NCBI GenBank assembly: GCA_030951095.1
Contig: JAUZQI010000023.1
Span: 1-10,714, forward strand
DNA length: 10,714 bases
Direction of reading: 5' to 3'
From: Mariprofundus sp.
GTDB taxonomy: Bacteria > Pseudomonadota > Zetaproteobacteria > Mariprofundales > Mariprofundaceae
In this document: piece after piece, positions 1 to 6,819 of the stretch
Layout of the letters: every line of letters starts with the position of its first letter
Position numbering within the stretch: the first letter of the stretch is position 1
Position numbers and translations under genes: made by a program
The notes under the pieces: model-generated
What the model saw: only the letters and a program-made list of their open reading frames with translations
Database searches by the model: none
What the model was told of the DNA's origin: nothing

Positions 1-107
1 ACAAAAACGATATACTTATCAGACAATCAAGGTCTTTCAGTTTTAAGGGGTGATGATAGGCTTTCATTGGCTGGTTTATTGTTTTGGCTCTTTCTCACTG
101 ACACATT

Positions 108-140
108 TTGGCCGAACCGCGATGGTCGCATAACGGCCAA
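108..140. repeat. Nested palindrome downstream of the Ntn-hydrolase gene
   Basis: The outer arms ttggccg (108-114) and cggccaa (134-140) are perfectly complementary. Inside them gcga (119-122) and tcgc (126-129) form a second short stem around tgg. Neither strand shows a T-run after the structure, so an intrinsic terminator is not well supported. It overlaps the left copy of the repeat that also lies upstream of the gene. It could be a transcript-end structure or part of a scattered non-coding repeat. Confidence 0.55.
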
Positions 141-151
141 AAGTGGTCATT
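115..151 (-). repeat. Left copy of an inverted flanking repeat
   Basis: The reverse complement of this stretch matches 1334-1370 at about 27 of 37 ungapped positions. The best part is cggccaaaagtggtcatt (134-151) against cggccaatagtggccatt (reverse strand of 1334-1351), 16 of 18 identical. The two copies face each other around the Ntn-hydrolase gene. This could be the boundary of an acquired segment or two copies of a dispersed intergenic repeat. No transposase gene lies between them. Confidence 0.55.
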
Positions 152-205
152 CAGGTTTACTCATTTATGCCCTACTAGAAGAACCTGCGTTAGTTAACTG
201 CTTTC

Positions 206-1279
206 TCAATAACCAGAACCAACTACATCCTTAATTAATTTTTGTATATAAGCATCCTCGAATTTAATCTGATATCGATCACTTTTCACTTCAATTTGAA
301 TTGGCCTATTATCTGAACCAAAGCGACTAACGTGCGTGACAAACCCCTCAGCATTATTTAAAGGCTTGCAATGAAAGAAGTGTATTAGCCATTTATAGTC
401 CGTATCAGGCACTTCTATTGGGGCACTCTTATCAATATCAAACAAAGGGTCCACAACATAAAGGCGGTCTCCACCTGAATCTTTGCTCCAATCACACACA
501 AGTATTCGAAGTCGCTCCCCTTGATATGAACTTTTGATAAATCGAGGGGAAGATTCAATTTCAAATTCCCCATCATCTAACTCTCTAATTGTCCAGAATA
601 GGTGCATAACATCTGAGACTTTTTCAAAAGATTTCCCTCGGAGGTATGCAACTTCAAATCCACCACCCCATCCTTCTGTTATTCCCTCGCCTTTCATCAC
701 TTGATTACCGAATGCTGTACTCGTGAAACCCATTACTCGCCCAAGGCTCTCTTCTAGGCTTGTATATTCCCCTTCAATATGACCATCCTTAATACGTTCT
801 ATTGTCTGAATAAATTTTGGCGTTCCTGTACCGCCAACTTGTACGTCTTCTAGACTATCCAGCTCAAACATGGGGATATTACGATTTTTTCTCCAAAATC
901 CTTTTGTCTCATAGTCATATAGGTATGCAATACAGTCGAGATCATCCATCTTTTCAATTGGGTATTGGTCAAGAAGCTCTTTAAACTCTTTTACCGTTAC
1001 GGTTCGCCCTCCACATTTCTTATGTAAATGACGAATTAGAGCCCGTGCTTGATACTTTCTACCAGTCCAAGCGATGCAAAAGTTTTCAGAGATTATATTT
1101 ACTTTCTGTGAAAGCCCCACTACCTGCAATTGAGAATCTTCGCCTAAATAAGTATTAACTGAATGGAGGGATGGAATCGACACACTTGGAAGGTCATCAT
1201 CTTTTGTCTCGCGTGATATCAAGAGGTCACCTAGAATGATGGGAATTTGATTAACACGCATCGCAGCTATTAAAGTCAT
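206..1279 (-). CDS. Proteasome/HslV-like Ntn-hydrolase with long C-terminal extension (unassigned family)
   Basis: Predicted 357-residue protein. I chose the ATG at 1279, not the upstream one at 1342, because a GGGGAGGG Shine-Dalgarno sits six bases before it and it places a threonine right after Met. After Met removal the chain starts TLIAAMRV, with Thr1 as candidate nucleophile. Asp17 (LGD) falls exactly at the proteasome beta position. Lys59, in the segment QKVNIISENFCIAWTGRK, fits the Lys33 equivalent after an insertion of about 26 residues, and the following A-x-x-LIRHL helix also fits. GGTG at mature 148-151, then TPKFIQTIERI, resembles the HslV/proteasome GSGG helix start. Roughly the last 115 residues extend beyond a usual beta subunit. 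No signal peptide or membrane segment is seen. The gene is AT-richer than its neighbours, stands alone, and no HslU-like ATPase is adjacent. The substrate is unknown. The fold call is my motif-based inference; a non-protease Ntn amidohydrolase is the main alternative. Confidence 0.8.
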   Translation of the reverse strand: MTLIAAMRVNQIPIILGDLLISRETKDDDLPSVSIPSLHSVNTYLGEDSQLQVVGLSQKVNIISENFCIAWTGRKYQARALIRHLHKKCGGRTVTVKEFKELLDQYPIEKMDDLDCIAYLYDYETKGFWRKNRNIPMFELDSLEDVQVGGTGTPKFIQTIERIKDGHIEGEYTSLEESLGRVMGFTSTAFGNQVMKGEGITEGWGGGFEVAYLRGKSFEKVSDVMHLFWTIRELDDGEFEIESSPRFIKSSYQGERLRILVCDWSKDSGGDRLYVVDPLFDIDKSAPIEVPDTDYKWLIHFFHCKPLNNAEGFVTHVSRFGSDNRPIQIEVKSDRYQIKFEDAYIQKLIKDVVGSGY

Positions 1280-1284
1280 GGCTT

Positions 1285-1292
1285 CCCTCCCC
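1285..1292 (-). promoter_or_regulatory. Strong Shine-Dalgarno for the Ntn-hydrolase gene
   Basis: The minus strand reads GGGGAGGGAAGCC directly before ATG, giving a GGAGG core six bases from the start. This decides the start at 1279. The in-frame ATG at 1342 lies within the flanking repeat and has no comparable site. The internal start also exposes Thr2 after methionine removal, as an Ntn hydrolase needs. Confidence 0.75.
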
Positions 1293-1333
1293 AAGGTTTG
1301 ATTCAAGCAACTTATCGTATAGTAGGTTTGACA

Positions 1334-1370
1334 AATGGCCACTATTGGCCGAACTAGGACGATAGCGGCT
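1334..1370 (+). repeat. Right copy of an inverted flanking repeat
   Basis: This is the inverted partner of 115-151 (about 27 of 37 identities, 16 of 18 in the first 18 bases). It also shares the direct decamer ttggccgaac (1345-1354) with 108-117. It lies just upstream of the Ntn-hydrolase gene, so its promoter may be inside or next to the repeat. I do not see a convincing -35/-10 pair there. Confidence 0.55.
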
Positions 1371-1449
1371 TTTGTTGAAAATCGTCAACGATGGTTTTTT
1401 CTGCTGAAAATTTGAGCTGGTTGAAAGTTGGCGCGGTACATCATATAGA

Positions 1450-1468
1450 TCCGGAAATTATTCCCGGA
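1450..1468 (-). terminator. Hairpin downstream of the DjlA-type gene
   Basis: Arms tccggaaa (1450-1457) and ttcccgga (1461-1468) can form an eight-pair stem with one G-U pair and a three-base loop, 17 bases past the stop of the minus-strand co-chaperone gene. No clear U-run follows (tctatatg on the minus strand), so an intrinsic terminator is only possible. The rest of 1280-1485 holds the ribosome site and flanking repeat of the Ntn gene and nothing else I recognise. Confidence 0.35.
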
Positions 1469-1485
1469 CGGATTTCCTTTGGGCG

Positions 1486-2217
1486 TTATCTCCGGCTGTC
1501 CATAATGGTGCTGTAGGAACTGGTGATTTGATGCATTTGTTCTTCCGCAAATTTTATGAAACTGTCAGGGAGTCCTTTTGAGGCAAGCTTGTCAGGGTGA
1601 TATTCGATGCACTTTTTCCGGTAGGCGCGTTTGACCTCCACATCGCTATGATCGGGTGTGCATCCAAGAACCTCGTAGCATTCGCTGATATCCGCTTTCT
1701 GGCCCTGAAACTCTTCTCTGAAACGGTTATAGATCGAACTGTCCAGCCCAAGGTGAGACGGGATTTCCTTGAGAATTAACTCTTCTGCGTGATGCAGTTT
1801 CTGGTCCGCGAATGCTACGGCAAACAGCAGTCGGTAAACCATTTCCCGCATCTGCTGGTTCTGCATCACCTGTTTGTACTGACTGGCGTAGTCATAAATG
1901 GAATAGTCATCATTAAGGGCATTATTGAAAATATCCCGGGCAGCCTTTCTATCCTCGGCATCCATGTTCATCCTGGTTTTGGCGATGTGGTTGATCAGCT
2001 CCGCTTCTTCACTGCTTACCTTGCCGTCCGCCTTGGCCATTTTTGCCAGCATGGAAAACAGCGATACGAAAAAGACAGTTTGCGCTTCCCGTTGCCCTGT
2101 CATGGCAACCTTTGCATGGCCAACGGAATGGCCGATCCAGGCGCCAATACCGGCTCCGATTGGGCCACCGATTACCATTCCGATTCCCGCGCCTATTCCT
2201 GCTCCAAGCCATGACAT
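1486..2217 (-). CDS. djlA: DjlA-type co-chaperone (glycine-rich membrane anchor, TerB-like domain, J domain)
   Basis: Predicted 243 residues, close to the family length. The domain order is that of DjlA. A glycine-rich hydrophobic N-terminal segment (about residues 4-33, repeated GxGxGxxxG) likely spans the inner membrane once. A TerB-like all-helical domain follows (about 45-170), with two acidic repeats, ADGKVSSEEAELI and ADQKLHHAEELIL. A C-terminal J domain (about 178-240) carries the HPD motif at 207-209 in IEYHPDKLASKGLP. J proteins stimulate ATP hydrolysis by DnaK, and in DjlA the J domain faces the cytoplasm; that is family knowledge. The start is supported by AGGAGA at 2226-2231, eight bases from ATG. 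It lies downstream of mutT on the same strand after a 119-bp gap with hairpins, so it probably has its own promoter. The N-terminal segment is more glycine-zipper-like than in E. coli DjlA. Confidence 0.88.
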   Translation of the reverse strand: MSWLGAGIGAGIGMVIGGPIGAGIGAWIGHSVGHAKVAMTGQREAQTVFFVSLFSMLAKMAKADGKVSSEEAELINHIAKTRMNMDAEDRKAARDIFNNALNDDYSIYDYASQYKQVMQNQQMREMVYRLLFAVAFADQKLHHAEELILKEIPSHLGLDSSIYNRFREEFQGQKADISECYEVLGCTPDHSDVEVKRAYRKKCIEYHPDKLASKGLPDSFIKFAEEQMHQITSSYSTIMDSRR

Positions 2218-2225
2218 AATGATGA

Positions 2226-2231
2226 TCTCCT
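2226..2231 (-). promoter_or_regulatory. Ribosome binding site of the DjlA-type gene
   Basis: The minus strand reads AGGAGA followed by an eight-base spacer and ATG at 2217. This is a near-consensus Shine-Dalgarno and fixes the start of the co-chaperone. Confidence 0.7.
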
Positions 2232-2273
2232 GATGAATTTGTGTAATTTGCGTTTGTAACAGGGTGAAGCTTT

Positions 2274-2302
2274 CATGATTTAATCATGCTCGCAAGGAGC
2301 AT
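2274..2302. repeat. Two adjoining hairpins between mutT and djlA
   Basis: Arms catgatt/aatcatg (2274-2280 and 2282-2288) and atgctc/gagcat (2286-2291 and 2297-2302) are both perfect and share three bases, so they are mutually exclusive or stacked. They lie 35-63 bases beyond the Nudix stop on the minus strand. No long U-run follows. They may end the secA-argJ-mutT transcript, or act as an operator before djlA, because catgatttaatcatg is a near-perfect dyad. Confidence 0.4.
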
Positions 2303-2336
2303 TCGGAAAACCTGGTGTTCTGATGTGGCGTTATAC

Positions 2337-2735
2337 TTATCGAGCCAATCCATCAGTGTTGAGCAGAGGGATCAGCGCTTGATTGGCATCCGGCATGGGG
2401 TAGTTAGATAGCCTGGAGCGTTTCACCCATGCGTGCGGGGATTCGCAGGCAAGGGGACTAATATCTTCACACAGGCAGCTGAACAGATGGAAATGCAGCA
2501 GACAGTCCGGATATTCAAAATCGTGATTGCCGAGCAGATGCCAGTCTGTTCCGCTGAGGCCGGTTTCTTCCTTGAGCTCGCGGATTGCGGCTTCTTTTGC
2601 CGATTCTCCGGCTTCGACTTTACCGCCGGAGAAGGACCACAGACCACCACAATGCTGGTTCTGATTCCTTTTCAGCAGCAGAAGATTCCCTTTGCAGTCA
2701 AAGGGCGCAACAAGCGCAATGACCCGTTCCTTCAG
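2337..2735 (-). CDS. mutT: MutT-type Nudix hydrolase, non-AUG start overlapping argJ stop
   Basis: Predicted 132 residues. The Nudix box is complete: a perfect G-x5-E-x7-REL-x-EE-x-G-L match spans GKVEAGE, SAKEAAI and RELKEETGL (about residues 38-60). MutT-type enzymes hydrolyse nucleoside triphosphates such as 8-oxo-dGTP to monophosphates; the exact substrate here is inferred only from the family and from argJ-mutT synteny. The frame opens after a TGA and contains no ATG, GTG or TTG before the conserved ERVIALVAPF start. The drawn start is the CTG at 2735, whose last two bases are the first two of the argJ stop (CTGA overlap). Another candidate is ATT at 2720, seven bases after AAGGA. A sequencing indel joining the frame to an upstream ATG (starting at 2747) is a third explanation. 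Translational coupling to argJ is likely. Confidence 0.82.
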   Translation of the reverse strand: MKERVIALVAPFDCKGNLLLLKRNQNQHCGGLWSFSGGKVEAGESAKEAAIRELKEETGLSGTDWHLLGNHDFEYPDCLLHFHLFSCLCEDISPLACESPHAWVKRSRLSNYPMPDANQALIPLLNTDGLAR

Positions 2736-3937
2736 GTTCGGTACTCAGCATTAATGGTGATATATTCGTGGGTCAGGTCACCGGTCCAGATAGTGGCAGA
2801 TGCATTACCCATACCCAGGTTGAGGGTGATGGCGAATTCAGATTTTGCAAATACAGCCATGCCGGCTTCATCACAGTAATCAGGATGCAGGTTGCCATTT
2901 TCCATCATCACGACATCGTCGCATTTCAATGAGATTTTATCTGCATCAAAAGCAATGCCGGCATTGCCTGCGGCAGCAATAATGCGGCCCCAGTTGGCAT
3001 CGGAACCGGCAAACGCGGTTTTGACCAGGGGTGAGATGGCGATGGTACGACCAACATGGCGCGCTTCATCCTCAGTGGTGGCACCTTCGATGTTCAGGGT
3101 AACAAACTTGGTTACACCTTCACCATCGCGTACAATCAATTGCGCCAGTTCAATACACACATCGGTTAGTGCGCTTTCAAATTCAGATGTATCCTGTAGT
3201 GGTTCATGGCCTAGTCCGATACCGCTGGAGAGTAGATAAACGGTGTCATTGGTAGAGGTGTCACCATCCACACTGATGGAATTGAATGATTTTCCGACAG
3301 CACGGTTCAGCATGGGTTGCAACTGCTGGCGGGTCAGTGGCGCATCGGTGGCGATAAACCCCAGCATGGTAGCCATATTCGGGTGAATCATGCCGCTGCC
3401 CTTGCTGATACCAGTGATGGTGAAATTGCCAACGCGGCGCGAAGCCCATTTGGCAAAGGTGTCGGTGGTACGAATGGCGTTGGCGGCTGTATGCCAGTCA
3501 GCATCACAGGCAGCGGCCTCTTCAATACCCTCAACAACACGTTCAATTGGAAACGGGGTACCGATTACGCCGGTTGAGGCGGATAATATCTGAGTATCGC
3601 TAACGCTCAGGACTTTGGCAGCAGATGCAATCATCATCTGCGCCCATTCTTCTTCACGAATACCAGTGCCGGCATTGGCATTGCCGCTGTTGGCTACGAT
3701 GCCGCGAATCTGTGTTCCATGTTCATTCACGGCCTGCTCGCCCAGGTCGACACAGGCTGCACGCAGGCGGTTCTGTGTAAATGTGCCGGCAGCATGGCAG
3801 TCCACTTCGGCGGCAATGATGGTCAGGTCAGTGCGTTTTCCTTTCAGGTCAGCTGATTTCACGCCGCATGATGCTGTACCGATTGTGAAGCCGGGGACAT
3901 TCAGTGCGGGTGCAAGCGTGGGCTGGTTAACAGGCAT
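2732..3937 (-). CDS. argJ: Bifunctional glutamate N-acetyltransferase/ornithine acetyltransferase ArgJ
   Basis: Predicted 401 residues, typical for ArgJ. The enzyme moves the acetyl group from N-acetylornithine to glutamate in the cyclic arginine pathway. Bifunctional members can also acetylate glutamate from acetyl-CoA. The precursor is expected to self-cleave at the Ala-Thr bond in KGSGMIHPNMATMLGF, making Thr180 the nucleophile of the beta chain. Other family signatures are VANSGNANAGTG (81-92), STGVIG (111-116) and SVDGDTSTND. The N-terminal PGF and GVK segments also match. The start has only a weak ribosome site (GGAAAA). The gene lies 48 bp after secA, with a strong hairpin in the gap, and overlaps the Nudix frame by four bases at its 3' end. 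Whether it is bifunctional or only an acetylornithine transferase cannot be read from the sequence. Confidence 0.97.
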   Translation of the reverse strand: MPVNQPTLAPALNVPGFTIGTASCGVKSADLKGKRTDLTIIAAEVDCHAAGTFTQNRLRAACVDLGEQAVNEHGTQIRGIVANSGNANAGTGIREEEWAQMMIASAAKVLSVSDTQILSASTGVIGTPFPIERVVEGIEEAAACDADWHTAANAIRTTDTFAKWASRRVGNFTITGISKGSGMIHPNMATMLGFIATDAPLTRQQLQPMLNRAVGKSFNSISVDGDTSTNDTVYLLSSGIGLGHEPLQDTSEFESALTDVCIELAQLIVRDGEGVTKFVTLNIEGATTEDEARHVGRTIAISPLVKTAFAGSDANWGRIIAAAGNAGIAFDADKISLKCDDVVMMENGNLHPDYCDEAGMAVFAKSEFAITLNLGMGNASATIWTGDLTHEYITINAEYRT

Positions 3938-3960
3938 AATTATCGTTTTCCAGTTGGATG

Positions 3961-3993
3961 GAGCATAAGTTGCTGATTCAGCAACTTATGCTC
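3961..3993 (-). repeat. Perfect 16-bp stem-loop at the secA/argJ junction
   Basis: Arms gagcataagttgctga (3961-3976) and tcagcaacttatgctc (3978-3993) are exact reverse complements, separated by one base, so the real loop would be a few bases wider. The structure contains the last secA codons and its TAA. On the minus strand the base of the stem is followed by CATCCAACTGG with no U-run. It is therefore better read as an intercistronic processing, stability or attenuation structure than as a canonical terminator. Being palindromic, it could also be a protein site. Confidence 0.75.
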
Positions 3994-6640
3994 TACGGCC
4001 ATGGCACTGTTTGTATTTTTTGCCGGAACCGCACGGGCACGGGTCATTGCGACCGACCTTCGGTTGTTCGCGCTTGTAAGTGGTTTGCGGCTCCTGAAAC
4101 TCATTTTCTGTACCGTGGCTATAGGTGACCGGCATACTTTCCTGTGGTTGTTCAACAACAGGGGCTGGCTGTTCCACCTCCACCTCTACACGGTGTAGGG
4201 CGACCATGGTTTCTTCTCGTACGCGTCCGAGCATGCTTTCAAATAATTCGAACGATTCGCGTTTGTATTCCTGAATCGGCTGTTTCTGGGCATAACCACG
4301 CAGGCCGACGCTCTGGCGCAGGTGATCCATGGCCAGCAAATGCTCTTTCCAGAGGTGATCAAGAATTTGCAGCAGTAAATATTTCTCAAAGCTGTGCATC
4401 TGTTCCGCACCGGTGATGGTTTCCTTGGTGGCCATATGTGCCTTCAGGGCTTCGAAAAGATGTACAGCCATATCTTGGCTGGTTTCCACCGTGTCACTTT
4501 CCATCCATGCCTGCGGATCAGCTTCGACACTTAAACGCTCTTTCAGGGCATCACGCAATTCATTCAGTTGCCACTCTTCGGGATGCCCTTCGACAAACTC
4601 ATGTTGCAGGCGACCGGCATAGTCGGCTTGTATATCTTCGATCACATCATGCACATCATCAGCTTCCAGCAGTTCACGGCGCTGCGAATAAATCACATCG
4701 CGCTGCTGATTCATCACATCATCATATTCCAGCAACTGTTTGCGAATATCAAAGTTGCGGCCTTCCACTTTCTTCTGCGAATTTTCAATGGCCTTGGTCA
4801 CCCAGGGATGCTCAATCGCCTCGCCCTTTTCAAAGCCCATCTTGGTCAGCATGGACTGCATCTTTTCACCGCCGAAAATGCGCATGAGGTCATCTTCCAG
4901 CGACAGGTAGAATCGGGTCATCCCCGGATCACCCTGACGACCGGATCGGCCTCTGAGCTGATTATCAATACGGCGGGATTCATGCCGTTCGGTGCCGAGA
5001 ATATGCAGGCCGCCGGCTGCCACTACTTCGAGATGCTCGGCCTGACAGGCTGCTTTGATTTCTTCGGCTTTGCTTTCGCGTTCAGCGCCGGATATTTTGC
5101 CCGGCAATTGGGCGATTAACATATCCGGATTGCCTCCCAGCATAATATCGGTGCCGCGACCGGCCATATTGGTGGCGATGGTGACTGCATTTTTACGCCC
5201 GGCCTGCGCCACGATTTCCGCTTCGCGCTCGTGATGTTTGGCATTTAACACTTCGTGCTTGATGCCTTTTTTCTTCATCTGCTCGGACAGATATTCGGAT
5301 TTTTCAATCGATACCGTGCCGACCAGCACCGGTGCGCCGGTTTTATGCGCCACTTCGATATCGGCGATAATGGCTTCGTATTTATCTTCGCCATCGCGAT
5401 AGATCAGATCGGGCAAGTCCTTACGAATCATTTCCTGATTGGTCGGCACGATGACCACTTCCAACTTGTAGATTTTCTGGAACTCTTCGGCTTCGGTATC
5501 AGCTGTGCCGGTCATGCCGGCCAGCTTGTCGTACATACGGAAATAATTCTGGAACGTAATCGAAGCCAGAGTCTGGTTTTCCGGTTGCACCGTCACCCCT
5601 TCCTTGGCTTCCAGAGCCTGATGCTGGCCATCGGAATAACGACGCCCCGGCATCATGCGGCCAGTGAATTCATCGATAATAATCACTTCATTATCGCGCA
5701 CGATATAATCCACTTCACGCGTGAATAAGGTGTTGGCGCGCAACGATTGGGTGGCGGCATGCATCAGGTTGACGTTTTCCGGGTCGTACAGGCTGCCATC
5801 TTTCAGCAGTCCGGCTTCACGGAAGAGTTGTTCGACATGATCATTACCGGTTTCGCTATAGGAAACCGCCTTATCTTTTTCATCCTTGTCGTAATCTTCG
5901 GGGTTCAGTTGCTTGATCAGTTTGTCGGCCTGTTGATATAACTCGGTGGCCTGCTCGGCCGGGCCGGAGATAATCAACGGCGTGCGCGCTTCATCGACCA
6001 GAATGGAATCCACTTCATCGACAATGGCGTAATGATGGCCGCGCTGTACCAGCTCCTCGCTGGAAAAAGCCATATTATCGCGCAGATAATCAAAACCGAA
6101 TTCGTTGTTGGTACCGTAGGTGATATCACACGCATAGGCATCGCGACGTTCATCATTGCTGATGCCATGCACGATTACGCCGGTGGACAATCCCAGAAAA
6201 CCGTACAACTGTCCCATATATTCGGCATCGCGACTGGCCAGATAATCGTTCACTGTCACCACATGCGCGCCTTTGCCGGACAGTGCGTTCAAATACACGG
6301 ACAGGGTGGCCATCAGCGTTTTACCCTCACCGGTTTTCATTTCCGATATTTTGCCCTGATGCAGAATCAGGCCGCCGATCAGTTGCACATCGAAATGGCG
6401 CATGCCCAGCACACGAACGGAGGCTTCGCGAACTACGGCAAAGGCTTCGGGTAACAACTCATCGACTGATTCGCCCTGTTCAAGGCGATTACGGAACGCT
6501 TCCGTTTTGGCAGCCAGTTGCTCGTCGGACAGTGCTTTTGTTTCACCTTCCAGTGCATTGACCTTATCTGTGATTGGCCACAACTCTTTAAGCAAACGGT
6601 CATTGCGACTGCCAAACAGCTTGGTGAGGACTTTTAACAT
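3986..6640 (-). CDS. secA: Protein translocase ATPase subunit SecA
   Basis: Predicted 884 residues, near the usual proteobacterial length of about 900. SecA is the peripheral ATPase that drives unfolded preproteins through SecYEG. Visible features: Walker A MKTGEGKT (101-108); Walker B and following motif [15 protein letters not shown] (207-221); [34 protein letters not shown]; the [18 protein letters not shown] segment; and a C-terminal zinc site with Cys868, Cys870, Cys879 and His880, the SecB/ribosome-contacting tail. I use the ATG at 6640 ([15 protein letters not shown]), matching the family N-terminus, with TGGAG about 11 bases upstream. The longer in-frame ATG at 6679 adds 13 atypical residues and has no ribosome site. 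It heads the secA-argJ-mutT run. No SecM-like upstream arrest peptide was seen. Confidence 0.98.
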   Translation of the reverse strand: MLKVLTKLFGSRNDRLLKELWPITDKVNALEGETKALSDEQLAAKTEAFRNRLEQGESVDELLPEAFAVVREASVRVLGMRHFDVQLIGGLILHQGKISEMKTGEGKTLMATLSVYLNALSGKGAHVVTVNDYLASRDAEYMGQLYGFLGLSTGVIVHGISNDERRDAYACDITYGTNNEFGFDYLRDNMAFSSEELVQRGHHYAIVDEVDSILVDEARTPLIISGPAEQATELYQQADKLIKQLNPEDYDKDEKDKAVSYSETGNDHVEQLFREAGLLKDGSLYDPENVNLMHAATQSLRANTLFTREVDYIVRDNEVIIIDEFTGRMMPGRRYSDGQHQALEAKEGVTVQPENQTLASITFQNYFRMYDKLAGMTGTADTEAEEFQKIYKLEVVIVPTNQEMIRKDLPDLIYRDGEDKYEAIIADIEVAHKTGAPVLVGTVSIEKSEYLSEQMKKKGIKHEVLNAKHHEREAEIVAQAGRKNAVTIATNMAGRGTDIMLGGNPDMLIAQLPGKISGAERESKAEEIKAACQAEHLEVVAAGGLHILGTERHESRRIDNQLRGRSGRQGDPGMTRFYLSLEDDLMRIFGGEKMQSMLTKMGFEKGEAIEHPWVTKAIENSQKKVEGRNFDIRKQLLEYDDVMNQQRDVIYSQRRELLEADDVHDVIEDIQADYAGRLQHEFVEGHPEEWQLNELRDALKERLSVEADPQAWMESDTVETSQDMAVHLFEALKAHMATKETITGAEQMHSFEKYLLLQILDHLWKEHLLAMDHLRQSVGLRGYAQKQPIQEYKRESFELFESMLGRVREETMVALHRVEVEVEQPAPVVEQPQESMPVTYSHGTENEFQEPQTTYKREQPKVGRNDPCPCGSGKKYKQCHGRRA

Positions 6641-6680
6641 AACGATTAGTACTCCAGAGATATGAACATGAACAAACAAC

Positions 6681-6697
6681 GCGCGTTAAGGCCGCGC
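6681..6697 (-). terminator. Possible weak terminator between the aminotransferase gene and secA
   Basis: Arms gcgcg (6681-6685) and cgcgc (6693-6697) form a five-pair GC stem around seven bases. On the minus strand it is followed by GTTGTTTGTT. The stem is short and the U-tract interrupted. The rest of the 6641-6819 gap has a second five-pair hairpin (tccgg 6805-6809, ccgga 6815-6819) just past the aminotransferase stop, and no ORF or RNA I recognise. The secA promoter should lie here, but I cannot place it. Confidence 0.3.
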
Positions 6698-6819
6698 AAC
6701 CTAGCATGTGCGGCTACACGCACCAAGCAAGGCTTAAAATTTGTAGGGCAGGGGAAAGTCGCACGTTTTTCTGTATGCGCTGAATTAGTGCCTGGAGATG
6801 CTTGTCCGGCGTTTCCGGA

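Noticed and set aside
1..107. Possible gene or promoter at the left edge
   Set aside because: All frames are broken by stops and there is no convincing -35/-10 or RNA motif; only the repeat from 108 onward is supported.
1376..1402. aatcgtcaacgatggtttttt as an intrinsic terminator on the plus strand
   Set aside because: The stem is only about five AT-containing pairs with a two-base loop, and there is no plus-strand gene upstream for it to serve.
2433..2879. Plus-strand 148-codon frame opposite mutT and argJ
   Set aside because: It is the antisense of the Nudix box and the argJ end; the minus-strand reading carries the conserved motifs.
6641..6679. Longer SecA start adding 13 residues
   Set aside because: No ribosome site precedes it and SecA proteins begin with the [18 protein letters not shown] sequence that follows the ATG at 6640.
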